From contig LSAX01000004.1 of assembly GCA_001557505.1 (NCBI GenBank), positions 3,162,001 to 3,226,000 on the forward strand: a stretch of DNA of 64,000 nt. The letters are read 5' to 3'. This document shows, piece after piece, positions 23,415-34,480 of this stretch. Made by a program: the position numbers and the translations under genes. Below the pieces are notes generated by a model that had not been told where the DNA came from, searched no databases, and worked only from the letters and a program-made list of their open reading frames with translations. Positions within the stretch are counted from its first letter, which is position 1; each line of letters opens with the position of its first letter. This DNA comes from Reticulascus tulasneorum. Taxonomy: Eukaryota; Ascomycota; Sordariomycetes; Glomerellales; Reticulascaceae.

Positions 23415-26400
23415 ATGACTTCCTCCGGCGTCCCTCAGAACCCGACCCCGCAAACCGTCATCCAGCTGGTGGGAAAACTTGGGGATGCTGACCCGGATTT
23501 CCGGTTCATGTCCTTGAATGATCTTCTCCAGGTTCTGGCAAATGGAAAGCCCGACTTTCTACATCACGACTATAATGTAGCCGCTCGAACCGTTGACAGT
23601 ATCATCAAGACACTGGACGACCAAAATGGAGAGGTGCAGAACCTAGCAATCAAATGGTAAGGAGAAGCTTGCATCTCGGAACAATCTACGTGGGATGCTG
23701 ACAGATGGTTTGTAGCCTCGGACCGCTTGTTGCAAAGGTGCCAACACCTATAATTGCCCCGATGATCGAGAAGCTTTCGTCAATCAAGCTTAAGAACTCT
23801 GTCGACAATGCTGTTCCATCTTTGGCCCTCCGCGCGGTGATCATGGCACTTCCACGACCAATCCCTGGCATAACACCTACAAAAGAAGTGAATGAGGCTT
23901 ATGCCGCCGTTAGCAGAGTCTTGATCCCGCGACTGTTAGGACCCGGCACCAAGATCCAGGCCAATCAGGGCGCCAGCAAGGTCGCCTTGCCACCCGTGCC
24001 CCAAGGGCTGCTGCAGAATGACAGGGACCTGAATGCGGAGGCTGTGGATGTTCTCATTGAAGTTGTTAGGTGCTTTGGCCCTATGCTGCTCCCGATCGAA
24101 GTTGAAGCTATGCAAGATGCGGTCATCACCCTCTTGGAGCACGACAGAGGCTCGTCAGTTGTCAAGAAAAGAGCTGTGGTGGCTGTCTCCATTTTGGCAA
24201 TTTACCTCTCTGACGACCTGCTGAACATGATAGTCCAACGAATGGCTACTGTTCTTGTAAAGCCACAGGTCAGTCCCGTGACTCGACGTCTCTACATCTC
24301 CATCATGGGCTCTATGGCCAGATCTATACCCTACCGATTCGGTCAACATCTCCGTGTCTTGGCGCCGTTCATCTTGAATGCCCTCAGCGAGGACGAATTA
24401 CAACAGCATCTCAGCGAGATTAGCGACGGAGACGACCCTGGCCTCGAATTCAACGAGGTTCGGGAAGCTGCTCTGGTCGCTCTAGAATCATTCCTGGCAT
24501 CCTGCCCACAGGAAATGCGCCCATATACTGATGATGCGATTGCAGCCTGCCTTCGATTTTTGAAGTATGACCCAAATTACACAATCGATGACGACGAAGA
24601 CATGGATGTGGACGAAGACGAGGATGAGGAAATGGACGAAGATGACGAGTTTGACGCAGATGGTGGTTTCGATGACGACGACGATGCCAGCTGGAAGGTC
24701 CGCCGCTGTGCGGCAAAGGCTCTCTTCACCCTCATCTCCACACGCGGGAGCGGGGATCTCCTTGAAAATGGTATTCTCTATCATAAGGCTGGGCCAGCGC
24801 TTGTGAAGAGATTTGATGAGCGAGAAGAGAACGTTAGGCTCGAAGTTATCTCCACATTGTCTCTTCTCGTCCGTAAGACCGGCGAGGGCTTGTTCCCCAC
24901 TGAGCTGTCGCTAGATGACCAGGAACCTGAACTCCTGAGTCAAGTTCCAGTAAGCCGAAAACGAAGACGGCAAAGCAGTGGAGGTGGTTCGATGAACCCT
25001 GCTCAGTTTATGGCAGGATCTGGTCTTACCTCACCCGTCCTCGAAAGGGTTCCCTCATCTGGTCCTCGGGCCGACCTTGCTCGCCTGACGCCAACTATCA
25101 TCAAAGCTTGCAATAAGCTTCTCAAAGGCAAGGTGATCACTACGAAGCAGGCCGTCATCAATCTCCTCGATGACATTATCTCGGTCCAGCGAGGAGGTCT
25201 ATCAGACTACTTTAACGAGGCGATCGGGCCAATCATTGAGTCGATCAAGCCCAGTGGAACGTCTGCTCTGGCTTCATCTCTGGCAGCTTCAGGAGGCACC
25301 GCCTCGGCGACACCTAGCACCCTCCGAGTAGCAGCTCTGAAGCTAACCAGTGATATTGCCAAGACGCACTCGTCAAGCCTTCTGCAGCCTTACTTGCCGA
25401 AGATTGTTTCCGGCGTTGTCGCTGCCGTTAACGACCGATTCTATAAGATCTCGAGTGAGGCTATTCGAACTGTCGAAGAGCTCATCAAAACCATCACACC
25501 TCCGCGTTCTCGCATGACCGCACAAAAATTCAAAACCGAGCTCCTGAAGCTCTATGATACTATCATGGAGCGCATTACCGCTACAGATGCTGATGCCGAA
25601 GTACGCCAACGTGCAATTCACGCGCTAGGGGTTCTTCTGTCGAGAACTTCAAGCGCTGATGGCGCTGGCTTGATTCCTGCAGAAAAGAGACGCGTTGCTC
25701 TTGATGTTCTCCTTGAGCGACTGAAGAATGAGACGACGAGACTTGCAGCTGTACGAGCAGTTGATAACGTTGCTGCCTTCAGTACTAGCAGTGGCCAACT
25801 TGAGAAGCAGTGGATCCAGGAGGTCGCGTTGGAACTTTCCGGGCAGCTTCGTAAAGCCAACAGAGCATTGCGGGGCTCGAGCATCCAAGCTCTTAAGCAT
25901 TTGATCGTGTCGCCAACCAGCAAGTCACAACTGGATGCCGACACGATCAAAGGTCTTGTGGAGGCTCTGTTGCCTGTTGTTAACAATAACGACACACACC
26001 TACTCGGACCTGCCCTAGTTGTTCTTGCCACCCTCGTGGAGGAGAACCCAAGCCTGGTTGTTACCTCGTCGATGACTTCGAGCATTTGCAAGCTTCTCAA
26101 ATCCAATTCTGCCGTTATCGTTCTCGAGCAGATACTGCTGCTGGTCACGAAAGTTGGCGAAAGTGGTTCTGGCCAGCCGCTCATGGTAGGTCTATTGAAG
26201 GATGTCAGTATCGCAGGCGATCCCACCGTAGTGGGGAAAGTTATTGGAACGCTACTCGTGGCAAGCGGGAGTTCGGCTGGGGTCACAATCGACAGCTTCA
26301 TATCTGAGCTCCAGAACAGTTCAAAGTCGAAAGATGATGCACGAGTCAGTCTCGCTCTGGCCATCCTGGGCGAGGCCAGCCTGAGACTAGGAACACAGTC

Positions 26401-27670
26401 ACCACTTAAGCCGGACTTGTTCTTGCAGCAGTTCCATGATGAGCCAGACAAGGTCTCCATATCGGCAGCAGTCGCCCTTGGTCGAGCTGGATCCGGTAAC
26501 GTTTCCGAGTACCTTCCAGTCATCCTTGAGACCATGCAAAAAGGGGGAAACACTCAATACTTGTTGATCCAGTCCATCAAGGAGATCTTGCACCAAGTTT
26601 CCGTGCAATCAACTGACATCACCAAATTTGCTGAACCGGTCTGGCAACAACTCTTAAAGGCATCAACAAATCCCGATAACAGGGTCATCTGCGCCGAGTG
26701 CGTAGGCAGGTTGGTAATCATTGACCCGAAGACTTTCATGCCTCAACTACAAGTAAGTCGAGAACCCCTTATGATGGCGCATGTAACTGACAGCCCGTTT
26801 AGTCACTCCTGCGGGATCAGTCGATTCCACTTCGAGGCATGGCGGTACAGGCGGTCCGTTACACGCTGCCTGACAGTGACGACGCTTTTGATGCAATGTT
26901 GAAGAACGTTCTGGTCGATATGCTGCTTACGATGCTACAAGACACTGATATGGAGACCAGACGATTAGCCATGACAACACTGAACTCGGCAGCGCACAAC
27001 AAGCCGGATCTCATTCTCCCGCATCTCGGAGAGTTGATGCCATTCGTGCTGACCGAGTCGGTCATCAAACCGGAGCTGATCCGAGAAGTGATGATGGGAC
27101 CCTTCAAACACTTGGTGGACGATGGTCTGGAGGTCCGAAAGGTTAGTGCTCTCTTCGTGTCGGGGCCCCTGTGTCCCAGCTGACGGTCAATTATAGAGCG
27201 CATACGAGACCCTCTATGCTCTCATGGAGACAGCGTTCTCTCGCATCAACAACATCGACTTTTACGATCGGATCATTGCTGGTCTCAAAGACGACAACGA
27301 TATCCGATCGCTGTGCAACCTGATGGTATCAAAGCTGATTTTCATCGACCCAGACGAGACGACGCGTCGGCTTGATGCGATTGCGGAATGCTACCGGACT
27401 ATTTTGTCTACGAAACTCAAGGATGGTGCAGTCAAGCAGGACGTGGAGAAGCAGGAGGAGGCGAACAAGAGTGTGTTGCGTGTCACGTTGCTGCTGGGCG
27501 ACAAGATGAAGAGCGCAACTGGGAGTGCCAACGCAGCAACTTCCAACACCAATGCAGCTGGTGGAAGTCAGATCTGGAGCGCGTATTGGGAATGGGTTAA
27601 CAAGGAATTCCAGTCGCAGCTCAAAGGTTTGCGAGAGGAGAATAAGGATCTCCAGTCTCGCCAGGCGTGA
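23415..27670 (+). CDS. cand1: Cullin-associated NEDD8-dissociated protein (CAND1/TIP120)
   Basis: A HEAT-repeat protein that binds unneddylated cullins and exchanges substrate adaptors of SCF-type ubiquitin ligases. Four exons, 23415-23656, 23716-26752, 26803-27141 and 27197-27670, give 4092 nt (1363 aa), longer than typical animal CAND1 (about 1230 aa). HEAT repeats run the whole length, starting LNDLLQVLANGKPDF and with VQNLAIKCLGPLV across the first splice. A very acidic insert of Asp/Glu/Met lies at about residues 370-400, followed by DDDDDASWKVRRCAAKAL, a strongly conserved CAND1 block. The C-terminal TIP120 region includes YETLYALMETAFSRI and DDNDIRSLCNLMVSKLIFIDP. The start at 23415 precedes the first HEAT helix; upstream open frame lacks conservation I can recognise. 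Confidence 0.95.
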
Positions 27671-28357
27671 GAGGTCGATCATGTCACGGGGATGGAGTTT
27701 GTTGCAAGACTTGGCACGTAAGCTTGGCGGCGGTGGCGATAGACAAGATGCACGTAAGTTAGTGGGCCGAGCCTGGGGCGAGAGTCGCAAATATTATTAC
27801 CCTGTAGGTAGTAATCGAGACTATCGTTGTTTATGGTCTTGGGAAAACCTGCACGACTTGACCTGATGAATAGAGATAGAACTATCTTGACGGCTAAGTT
27901 GTAATTCTCCTCATCTTTCACCACGTTTGCCAGACGATGCATTGAGGCAATGTCTTATAATATCGGGGGATCTTAGTCCGTGAGATTCTAGGCGTCGCAG
28001 AGGTGGGGGAGGCAGTGGGTTTGGTTGGCTCTAGGGCCCCTCCGGGGCGTTTTCAGGGTTCAATTCCGTCCTAAGTTGGGTCCTTGCAGGGACTTCGGTT
28101 ATGCTCCGCCGGCCAGTGGATGCTGCCTAATAATAATGCCTTGAGGCCCACTAAGGGAACCGCGTAATCGGGACAGCCTCGCCAGTGGTGTGTGGAACAC
28201 GAGGCAAATGCGGAGGATTTCAGCTGGCGGCTTTTTTAATTCTCCTCACTTTCTCCTCGCCGTCCTGCCTCTCCATTCATCGATTCTTGCATTCCTAGGA
28301 GTCAAGTGATTGATCGGCCGTACCTTCCTAGTCTCTCCTCGTCCCCAGCCCTGCAAG
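27671..28357. other. Intergenic region between cand1 and the 28.4 kb gene
   Basis: 690 bp with both genes on the plus strand, so it holds a terminator for cand1 and the promoter of the next gene. A pyrimidine-rich TTCTCCTCACTTTCTCCTC stretch lies at 28240-28258. Nothing else is supported. Confidence 0.5.
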
Positions 28358-29605
28358 ATGGCGATGCCAGGGACTTTCCCGACGAAGGGTTCATCCAAGG
28401 ACGACCTGATTAGTCCTGCCCTCCGCGTTGGTCAGCCATCCGACGCCGTCTCGCTGCACAGCACGCATCACAGCGACCGATTCTACGATGAGGATCCTGC
28501 CGAGCTCCAAAGCGATGACCTTCCGCCTATGTACAGCGACAGTGCCGAGACTACGGGGCAGTCTGCGCCATTGCTACCCTCATATCCCCAATTCGCACCC
28601 GAAGACGGTGCCCCGGCCGTCCATTTAAAGGACAAAAATAACGGTAACGAGTGCTACATCGACCGTCGGCTCGATACCGACCCCGAGTATCTCCAGCAAC
28701 ACATCGAACACCTTGCTCGGATGCCGCCGCGGCCGTACGTCCAGGTACGGGGAACACATACCCAGAGCGTAAAGAAGGGCGACAAGACGGAGCGCACCAC
28801 CTTCGTCGACTTCGACGTCAAAGTCGAGCTCACCCCCTTCCTTTACTCCGACATCAGCCGCCAAGCCTCCTGGAGCGAGCTCAGGACCGCCGACAACTTC
28901 GAGAAAGTCCGCCGCGGAACAGTTTTCCAGACTCGAGCGCCTGGCTTCGGCGGCAAGAGCACGGGAGCTGTGCAGCTCGAGACGGGCAACACGAAGCCCG
29001 ACCTCAGGGAATGGTGCCACCGCTACTGCGCGTCGCACGCGGGGCTCAAGACGTTCCTCCTGCAGCGGCACGTTCTGGGCTTCGACGAAGATCTCGTCAA
29101 GACCAAGCTCGAAAACCTGGTGCGGGCCACGCATTACCGCGGCCACCTGACGGTCACGTTCCCGATCCACGACGAGAGCGTCGAGATCTACAACGAAGCG
29201 CGCACGAACCGCTGGCGCCTGACGTGGTGGATCCAGTGGCTGTTCATGTTCACCCTCCTCTTCCTCTTCACCTGGCCGTATCTCTTCTTCCGCACCGCAC
29301 GCTACGAGGTCGTCGTTGCGGATTGGCCATTCTCCCGGCGCGGCGCGGACGGGCGGAAGCAGTACGTGACCGTGAGCGAGGAGCAGTGGTACAACATGTG
29401 GGGCCGGGCGATCCAGAAGGCGGTCCTGGAGCGGAGGCAAGGCGTGCTGGATCAATCGGATTTGATGGCTGCGGACGGCGCGGCACCGAGTCTCGAGGCG
29501 GCTGTTGGGCAGATCGGGAATGGGACTGTTCGGGGACTGGTTCAGGCGGGCGTAAGTGCGATGAATGTTGTGAATAGGCAGTTTGGATGGGGAGCCGATA
29601 GTTGA
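28358..29605 (+). CDS. Conserved-looking fungal membrane protein, unknown function
   Basis: Intronless, 415 aa; I cannot name the family. The first 75 residues are disordered and Ser/Asp-rich, with a PPMYSD proline-tyrosine motif that could recruit a Nedd4-type ligase (inference). Then comes a folded, charged region (PEYLQQHIEHLARMPPRPYV, a Thr/Val/Asp beta-like stretch TFVDFDVKVELTPF, and WCHRYCASHAGLKTF). A single strongly hydrophobic aromatic helix or tight hairpin lies at about 289-312 (WWIQWLFMFTLLFLF and WPYLFF), followed by a cytosolic-type domain with WPFSRRGADGRKQY and EEQWYNMWGRAI. The reading frame opens at a TTG upstream, so the first ATG at 28358 was taken. High GC codon use matches its neighbours. 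Confidence 0.85.
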   Translation: MAMPGTFPTKGSSKDDLISPALRVGQPSDAVSLHSTHHSDRFYDEDPAELQSDDLPPMYSDSAETTGQSAPLLPSYPQFAPEDGAPAVHLKDKNNGNECYIDRRLDTDPEYLQQHIEHLARMPPRPYVQVRGTHTQSVKKGDKTERTTFVDFDVKVELTPFLYSDISRQASWSELRTADNFEKVRRGTVFQTRAPGFGGKSTGAVQLETGNTKPDLREWCHRYCASHAGLKTFLLQRHVLGFDEDLVKTKLENLVRATHYRGHLTVTFPIHDESVEIYNEARTNRWRLTWWIQWLFMFTLLFLFTWPYLFFRTARYEVVVADWPFSRRGADGRKQYVTVSEEQWYNMWGRAIQKAVLERRQGVLDQSDLMAADGAAPSLEAAVGQIGNGTVRGLVQAGVSAMNVVNRQFGWGADS

Positions 29606-30961
29606 TGGGAAGATGGGATGAGTGGCTGGTGGTGCTGAGTAACTGTTGGATACCGGGTTTTGGGCTCCGTCTGGATGATTTGGGGCTCTCTTTTGTCAGG
29701 CTTGTTTCGGATTGCATATGTGCTCTTCTCAGATTGATATCCTTTGACTTGAAAGCACCTTGATGAATGGTATCGTCTCATGATTGCAAGTCAGGATACT
29801 GTATTTCAATTCCCGTCTTTATGATACGTGCATGAGCAGAAGCCGCATTAAGTAAGCAATATCAGATGACAACCAATCTGCACGGAGCCCATATTTCATT
29901 CAGTAATTAGACTTGGCCGTTGGAATAAATAATTACAAAACTTGTCGAGGACTACATTATGAAGAAAATACCCTTGGGACATCCAACAGATGGGTAGTGA
30001 TGTTGGCTACGGAACTACGAGCATTCCATCTACTTACCTAACGTCTGTCCGTGCGTCCCGAGACGCACCCAAAGGGTCAAAGACTTCAACTTCAACACAT
30101 AATATACAGCACGACTTCGTTCTTGTTTTCAGCTTCAGGTCCTAGACTGATAATTCGTAAAGCGATTATGGTCGATTCGTTGTCTCCATTTACGAGGACG
30201 GCGAAGTCAGGTGCCACGCGCTATTGCACCATAGCAACGACACTTGCACATTTCTTCAGGCCGCCGACTTTATAGTAACTACAAACAAACGTATAATACT
30301 TCGACTTAGAAGTACTACTGTAACTAAAGGATATACGTAGTTACCCCAACCTAATCAACCATCTAGCTAGTCCCTATCCTGATTTCGCGCTACGAAGCCG
30401 ACATAGCTCACGCTCAATTACAAAGACCCGCAGCAGGTATAGATCATCTAATACACCAATCCACTACCAACCAACTAGAATTAGCAGAGTACTCCCAGGA
30501 AATAAAGTTACACAACAACAGCAGACGCAAACCCCTCAGACCCTCAAAGATTCAGCTTCCGCTTCCTCTGTTTAAGCTCTAGAATACTTACAGAACAAGT
30601 CGCCGTGAGGCTCCTCCACAGTGCGTAGCTGATCTGAGGGTACTAATGTCAACACAGGCTCACCACCGGCCAAATCCTGCCACCCAAGTATGACGCAAAT
30701 AATGGCCCTGGCCAATACATTCGCCTGTCACTCCCTTCCTGCCGAGTGAGATGCGACCCTCCTTGCCACAGATCGCCATCTTTTGATCTAAGTCTTACAT
30801 CATCGGGCTCCCCGCATTTGTTTCCCCGCATCATCATATGCCATATATATCTCTACGTGATTCTTGTGACCCGTTGCTCTCAGAATCTCTGGGAGTCAAA
30901 TACATCTCAGTCCAACCAATTCCTAGAACCATCAGATAACATCATCATCTTCATCATCAAT
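29606..30961. other. AT-richer intergenic region
   Basis: 1.36 kb between two plus-strand genes. The base composition is clearly more AT-rich than the genes around it, with many TA-rich words such as CTACTTACCTAA and TATACGTAGTTA. No ORF, RNA gene or mobile element is supported. Confidence 0.5.
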
Positions 30962-31259
30962 ATGCCAAGAGACGGTAGTGGCCGATCGCATAATGCTCAT
31001 GACCTGGATCCTGAGACAGACCATAACATAGTCCACGGAGCTGGCAACGCTGACCAAGTAAGTGCAGCCTGAGAATCCCGTGGTTGCAAGTCTAATATCT
31101 ACTTAGGATCCCCACGTTGCCCGAGCGGACAAGACTGCCGAATTGCCTCAGCATGAACCTGGTTCTGCCCTGAAAAACATGAATGCCAGCGCAGGTCATA
31201 GCCAGGGCTTGGCAGAAGGACCAGATCGTGGCCAGGGAGGTCGATCAACGAAATCTTGA
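30962..31259 (+). CDS. Small hydrophilic Gly/His/Asp-rich protein, unknown
   Basis: Two exons, 30962-31057 and 31107-31259, give an 82-residue protein; the second exon is too short to stand out alone. The donor GTAAGT and acceptor ACTTAG with a CTAAT branch-like site flank a 49 nt intron, and both exons stay in phase. The sequence starts MPRDGSGRSHNAHDLD, continues HNIVHGAGNADQ, and ends with Gly/Ser/Gln-rich text (HSQGLAEGPDRGQGG). It lacks hydrophobic segments and cysteine, so it is probably intrinsically disordered, in the manner of stress or conidiation-related small proteins. That role is inference. A second small hydrophilic gene lies 0.7 kb away. Confidence 0.7.
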
Positions 31260-31926
31260 GTAGAGAAATCAATCGATTTTCGCATCAATGGCTACCTGTT
31301 GAAGTTTTGAAGGCACAAAATGTTGTATCTGTTATGTCGCTAGGCGGTCAACCGGTCTAGCAAGGACTCTCATTATGCTAATATATGGTTGTTCGTTTAC
31401 TTTATGTTCTTCGCATGTCAGGTTTTCTATCTGGTTCGCTTAAGTTACCACGCCAGCATTGAAGTTGACTTGGCATAAATTACCAGCTAGAACATCAACC
31501 AGACCAGTATGGTATCTACCGAGCAGAAAACGTAGCTTGTAGCATGAAGTGAGTTTGGTATAGCCAGAAGATAACCCCCTATGTTGTACCTACCAAAGGC
31601 TACGTAGTAGTTTAGCTGCTTACCAGCTCCAAGCATACACTTATTTAACTATAAATACCGCGTTTTGAGCAAGGAAGAAAAGCTAACGTAGGCCCAATCC
31701 GGCATGCCCAGACCCAAGGGAACATACTAGTAGGAACTCCAAAGTATTAAGCCCCTAAATTCCTAAATAAAGGTTGGGTCCATATGATACCGCCTTCGAT
31801 AGTGTTTTATTTTGTACTTTTATAAATATAATATTGGAAATGCCAACCAGAATACAGGAAACCATCTGCGGATGGCAGAGTAATTGTAGGCATGCAACGG
31901 CCGCCTAAACTCTAGACAGGAAGTGT
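31260..31926. other. AT-rich convergent intergenic region
   Basis: 670 bp between two convergent small genes, containing TTTATAAATATAATATT-like words near 31818-31837. No gene is seen. Confidence 0.5.
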
Positions 31927-32295
31927 CTAGGCGCTCTCTGGAATTCTCTCAGACGCAAGAGGGTAGTCCGCGCTAGCCTTGCCTCTAGTCCCTTTCTCGA
32001 TGCCCTCACCTAGGTCAGCGCCTTTGGCCCTGACGACGTCAACGCCGGTGCTAGCGAGCCCTTCTAAGCCGCTGCGCTCCTTCTTCCTCTTGAAGCGCCC
32101 GTCGTGGTGTAGCTCCCGTCCTTCCTGGCCTTGCATGGGTTTGCCCATCTGAGTGTCGTTGTACACGCTCTGGCTGGTGGCACCGGAGAGCGTGGCCGCC
32201 GCCGGGGTGAAGGCGTTGCCTCCGGATTCGAGGGTCTGCCCAGGAACCTCTTCAGCTTCTGGGTGAGGCTTGTATGTGTTCTGGTCCGATGACAT
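31927..32295 (-). CDS. Small hydrophilic disordered protein, unknown
   Basis: Intronless, 122 aa, no recognised family. It is rich in Gly, Glu, Ser, Thr and Lys, without cysteine or a membrane segment. It starts MSSDQNTYKPHPEAEEVPGQ, has NAFTPAAATLSGATSQSVYND in the middle, a basic KRKKERSG patch about residue 70, and Gly/Ala/Asp alternation toward the end. The composition resembles LEA-like or stress-induced small fungal proteins (inference). Its high-GC coding body stands out from the AT-rich flanks, which supports real coding. Confidence 0.65.
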   Translation of the reverse strand: MSSDQNTYKPHPEAEEVPGQTLESGGNAFTPAAATLSGATSQSVYNDTQMGKPMQGQEGRELHHDGRFKRKKERSGLEGLASTGVDVVRAKGADLGEGIEKGTRGKASADYPLASERIPESA

Positions 32296-33369
32296 TGTGC
32301 TTGGAATCCGAACTTAATAAATTAAGCGTAGTAGTTGGATTTGCGGTATTTGATACTTTCTCTACTTTTTCCCCAAAGAGCTGTCAAGCTTTTGTTAAGG
32401 AAACTCGTATGTCCTTAGGAGAGAGCACAGATGCAAGAGAATTATAAGTAAATAGAACGGACTAGAAAGCTATGATATCATTTGTTCCCATCATTATAAG
32501 GCACCGAGCCTTTGATGTCATATCACTTTGGACTTGGAGGGGGAGATAAATGATGATTGGCAAGATAGGCCAAACAGGATACCGAGCATCGTCAAGACCA
32601 TTCTATAGATCTTCAATAGTGCATCGGCTGTCTACAGTACATATGCGGCAGGACTGATGACGACAATTGTGTGACAGGCCCAATGAATGTTGGTCATATT
32701 GCCCTGGATCTTTATAATCCTATACGGTAAGAATTGCTCTCACGCCAGCCTACGCACTGTAGATAACCCCGACAGCGACTTAGAAATTTTGTAAAGCTAC
32801 GATACGGAAGCTAACCCTAAATTATATTATACGCATTGCGCCGCAAAGAGAAAAGCCAGAAGACAGCCGATTTTGCTGGCTACGCACATGGACCACTTTC
32901 TGCTCTGGTCGGAATTTTCCGGCAGGGTACACCCAGCCATTGATTAGAGTCAAGGGGTTCTAATGTAGTGTAGAAGAAGGCTCTCTATAAGTTCAATGCG
33001 ACGACGACACAATAACAATTTTCGGAATTATTAGGTCAGCAGTGCTCGGGAGAGGTATGCAATACATGAAAACAAAATCAAATAGGGGTTTGTAAACGGA
33101 TTCATAGATTTCAAGTCGCTTGAACTCAAAGTACCTACTATTTGTCTCGTTACAGGCGGGGGGTCTCGGGAGGTAGAAACAGACTTTATTAGTAGGCGCT
33201 CTGTGTACGAAGTACGCCCAAAGGACCCCTAAATTAAGCGCCACCCACGCCACCTCAAATAGCCCCACCATCCACCTTCAGCGCCAGCAAAATCCCTAAT
33301 TAGTAAACTCATTCAACCAACTCACGCAAGGCAAACACATGCATTAGCTTCCCACTCGGGTCCAAGAAG
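32296..33369. other. AT-rich intergenic region
   Basis: 1.07 kb of AT-richer DNA between a minus- and a plus-strand gene; it must hold both promoters. A 92-codon minus-strand ORF (32993-33271) with a hydrophobic start is not trusted. No RNA gene was seen. Confidence 0.5.
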
Positions 33370-34480
33370 ATGGAAATCTCCAACCCCCGAAGGATACTCG
33401 CCGTATCACTGGCCGACTCGACGCAGCATCTGACTAGGGTTATCAAAGGTAAGAAGAAATCAGCCGATCCCGACTCCCACTTTGCCAAGTCTTGCCCCGC
33501 GGTGAGTCTCACCTGGTGGTTGAGCCTCAGCTTGGCGTCGGAACGACAGGGCATGTGCGTGAAGGTCTTATACGTGCACTGTACTAAATGATACACAGAT
33601 CTCACGGGTAAGCATCCGGAGCCAGCTTCGACCTCTTTGGCAGGCACGACGCATACCCTGTCTTTGAAAACACCTTACTACGCCGCCGACGTGCCCATAT
33701 GGCTCGACCTTATCGCCTCGCCGTCCGAATGGGCCGCGTCTTTTCTCTCTCCGGAAGCGAAGGAAGTCCTCACCGTGTTAGGCGGCATTGCTGTCGTCTT
33801 TGAGCTCCCCAAATCCGAGGAAGCCGGTACCAGGGATCTGCTCAGGGAGGTGGGTAGGGTTGTGCGCGAAGGGCTCGGCGGGTGGGAGTGGGATGGTGTC
33901 GGCCTGGCGGTCGGCGTGGGCGATGGCGAGACGGAGGAGTGGGAGGATGTTTGCGCAGACCATGGACTGGAGTTTGTGCAGGTGAAGGGCGGGAAGAGTG
34001 ATGAGGGAAAGAATGAGTTTGGCGGTAAGTCTACGCTACGAATTATAGAAGTTAAGCTCACACTCCGCAGAGAAAACGGGCATTCCGCGCGTATTAGAAG
34101 CGTTTGAGTCCAATGATTGGGCGCAAGGGACAGATAGCATCCCCAGCTCGTCGGAATTCGGCGATTTCGAGGATCCAGACTCCGCCGCCAAGCCCCAGGC
34201 CGAGACGGAAGCGGACGCGGGCGACGACTTCGACCCGGAGAGCCTGGATTTCGGGGTCGACGCCGAGGACTTCGAAGGGCTGCGCAAGGCGATTTGGAAC
34301 GTGGAGCGGCAAGGCGACGGGGAGGATGAGGAGGACAAGCTGGACGAGGCGGAAGTGGAGAAGCTGGAGAGCATGATGCGCAAGCTGCAGGCGGTGCGGG
34401 ACAGCACTGCCGGGATGCCGGAGGACCAGAGGCGGCGGATGGCGAAGAGGGCTGTTGGTGAAGTAATGAAGGAGCTTTGA
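33370..34480 (+). CDS. irc6: Irc6/p34-type alpha- and gamma-adaptin-binding protein
   Basis: Proteins of this family bind clathrin adaptor AP-1/AP-2 subunits and have a small GTPase-like N-terminal fold. Three exons, 33370-33448, 33599-34024 and 34071-34480, give 915 nt (304 aa). The start MEISNPRRILAVSL is the beta strand that opens the GTPase-like fold. Splicing over a 150 nt intron gives VIKDLTG, and the next block is THTLSLKTPYYAADVPIWLD with ASPSEWA. The C-terminal half is acidic, then DDFDPESLDFG, and ends in the conserved helix KLESMMRKLQAVRD with MPEDQRRRMAKRAVGEVMKEL split across the end. Within exon 2, 36 nt from 33608 have GT...AG ends and could be spliced without breaking frame; I kept them as coding. 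Confidence 0.78.

Noticed and set aside
25618..26553. 311-codon ORF antisense to cand1
   Set aside because: A shadow of the CAND1 frame; its Ser/Arg/Thr content mirrors the sense codons.
28651..29577. 308-codon plus-strand ORF overlapping the 28.4 kb gene
   Set aside because: Arg/Pro/His-rich shadow in another frame of a GC-rich gene; the chosen frame has a plausible membrane protein.
32993..33271. 92-codon minus-strand ORF with hydrophobic start
   Set aside because: Lies in the divergent promoter of the Irc6 gene, lacks codon bias and no homologous pattern recognised.
29606..33369. AT-rich stretch as a RIP-mutated transposon relic
   Set aside because: No terminal repeats, no degenerate transposase or reverse-transcriptase reading, and intact small genes inside; base composition alone does not show RIP.
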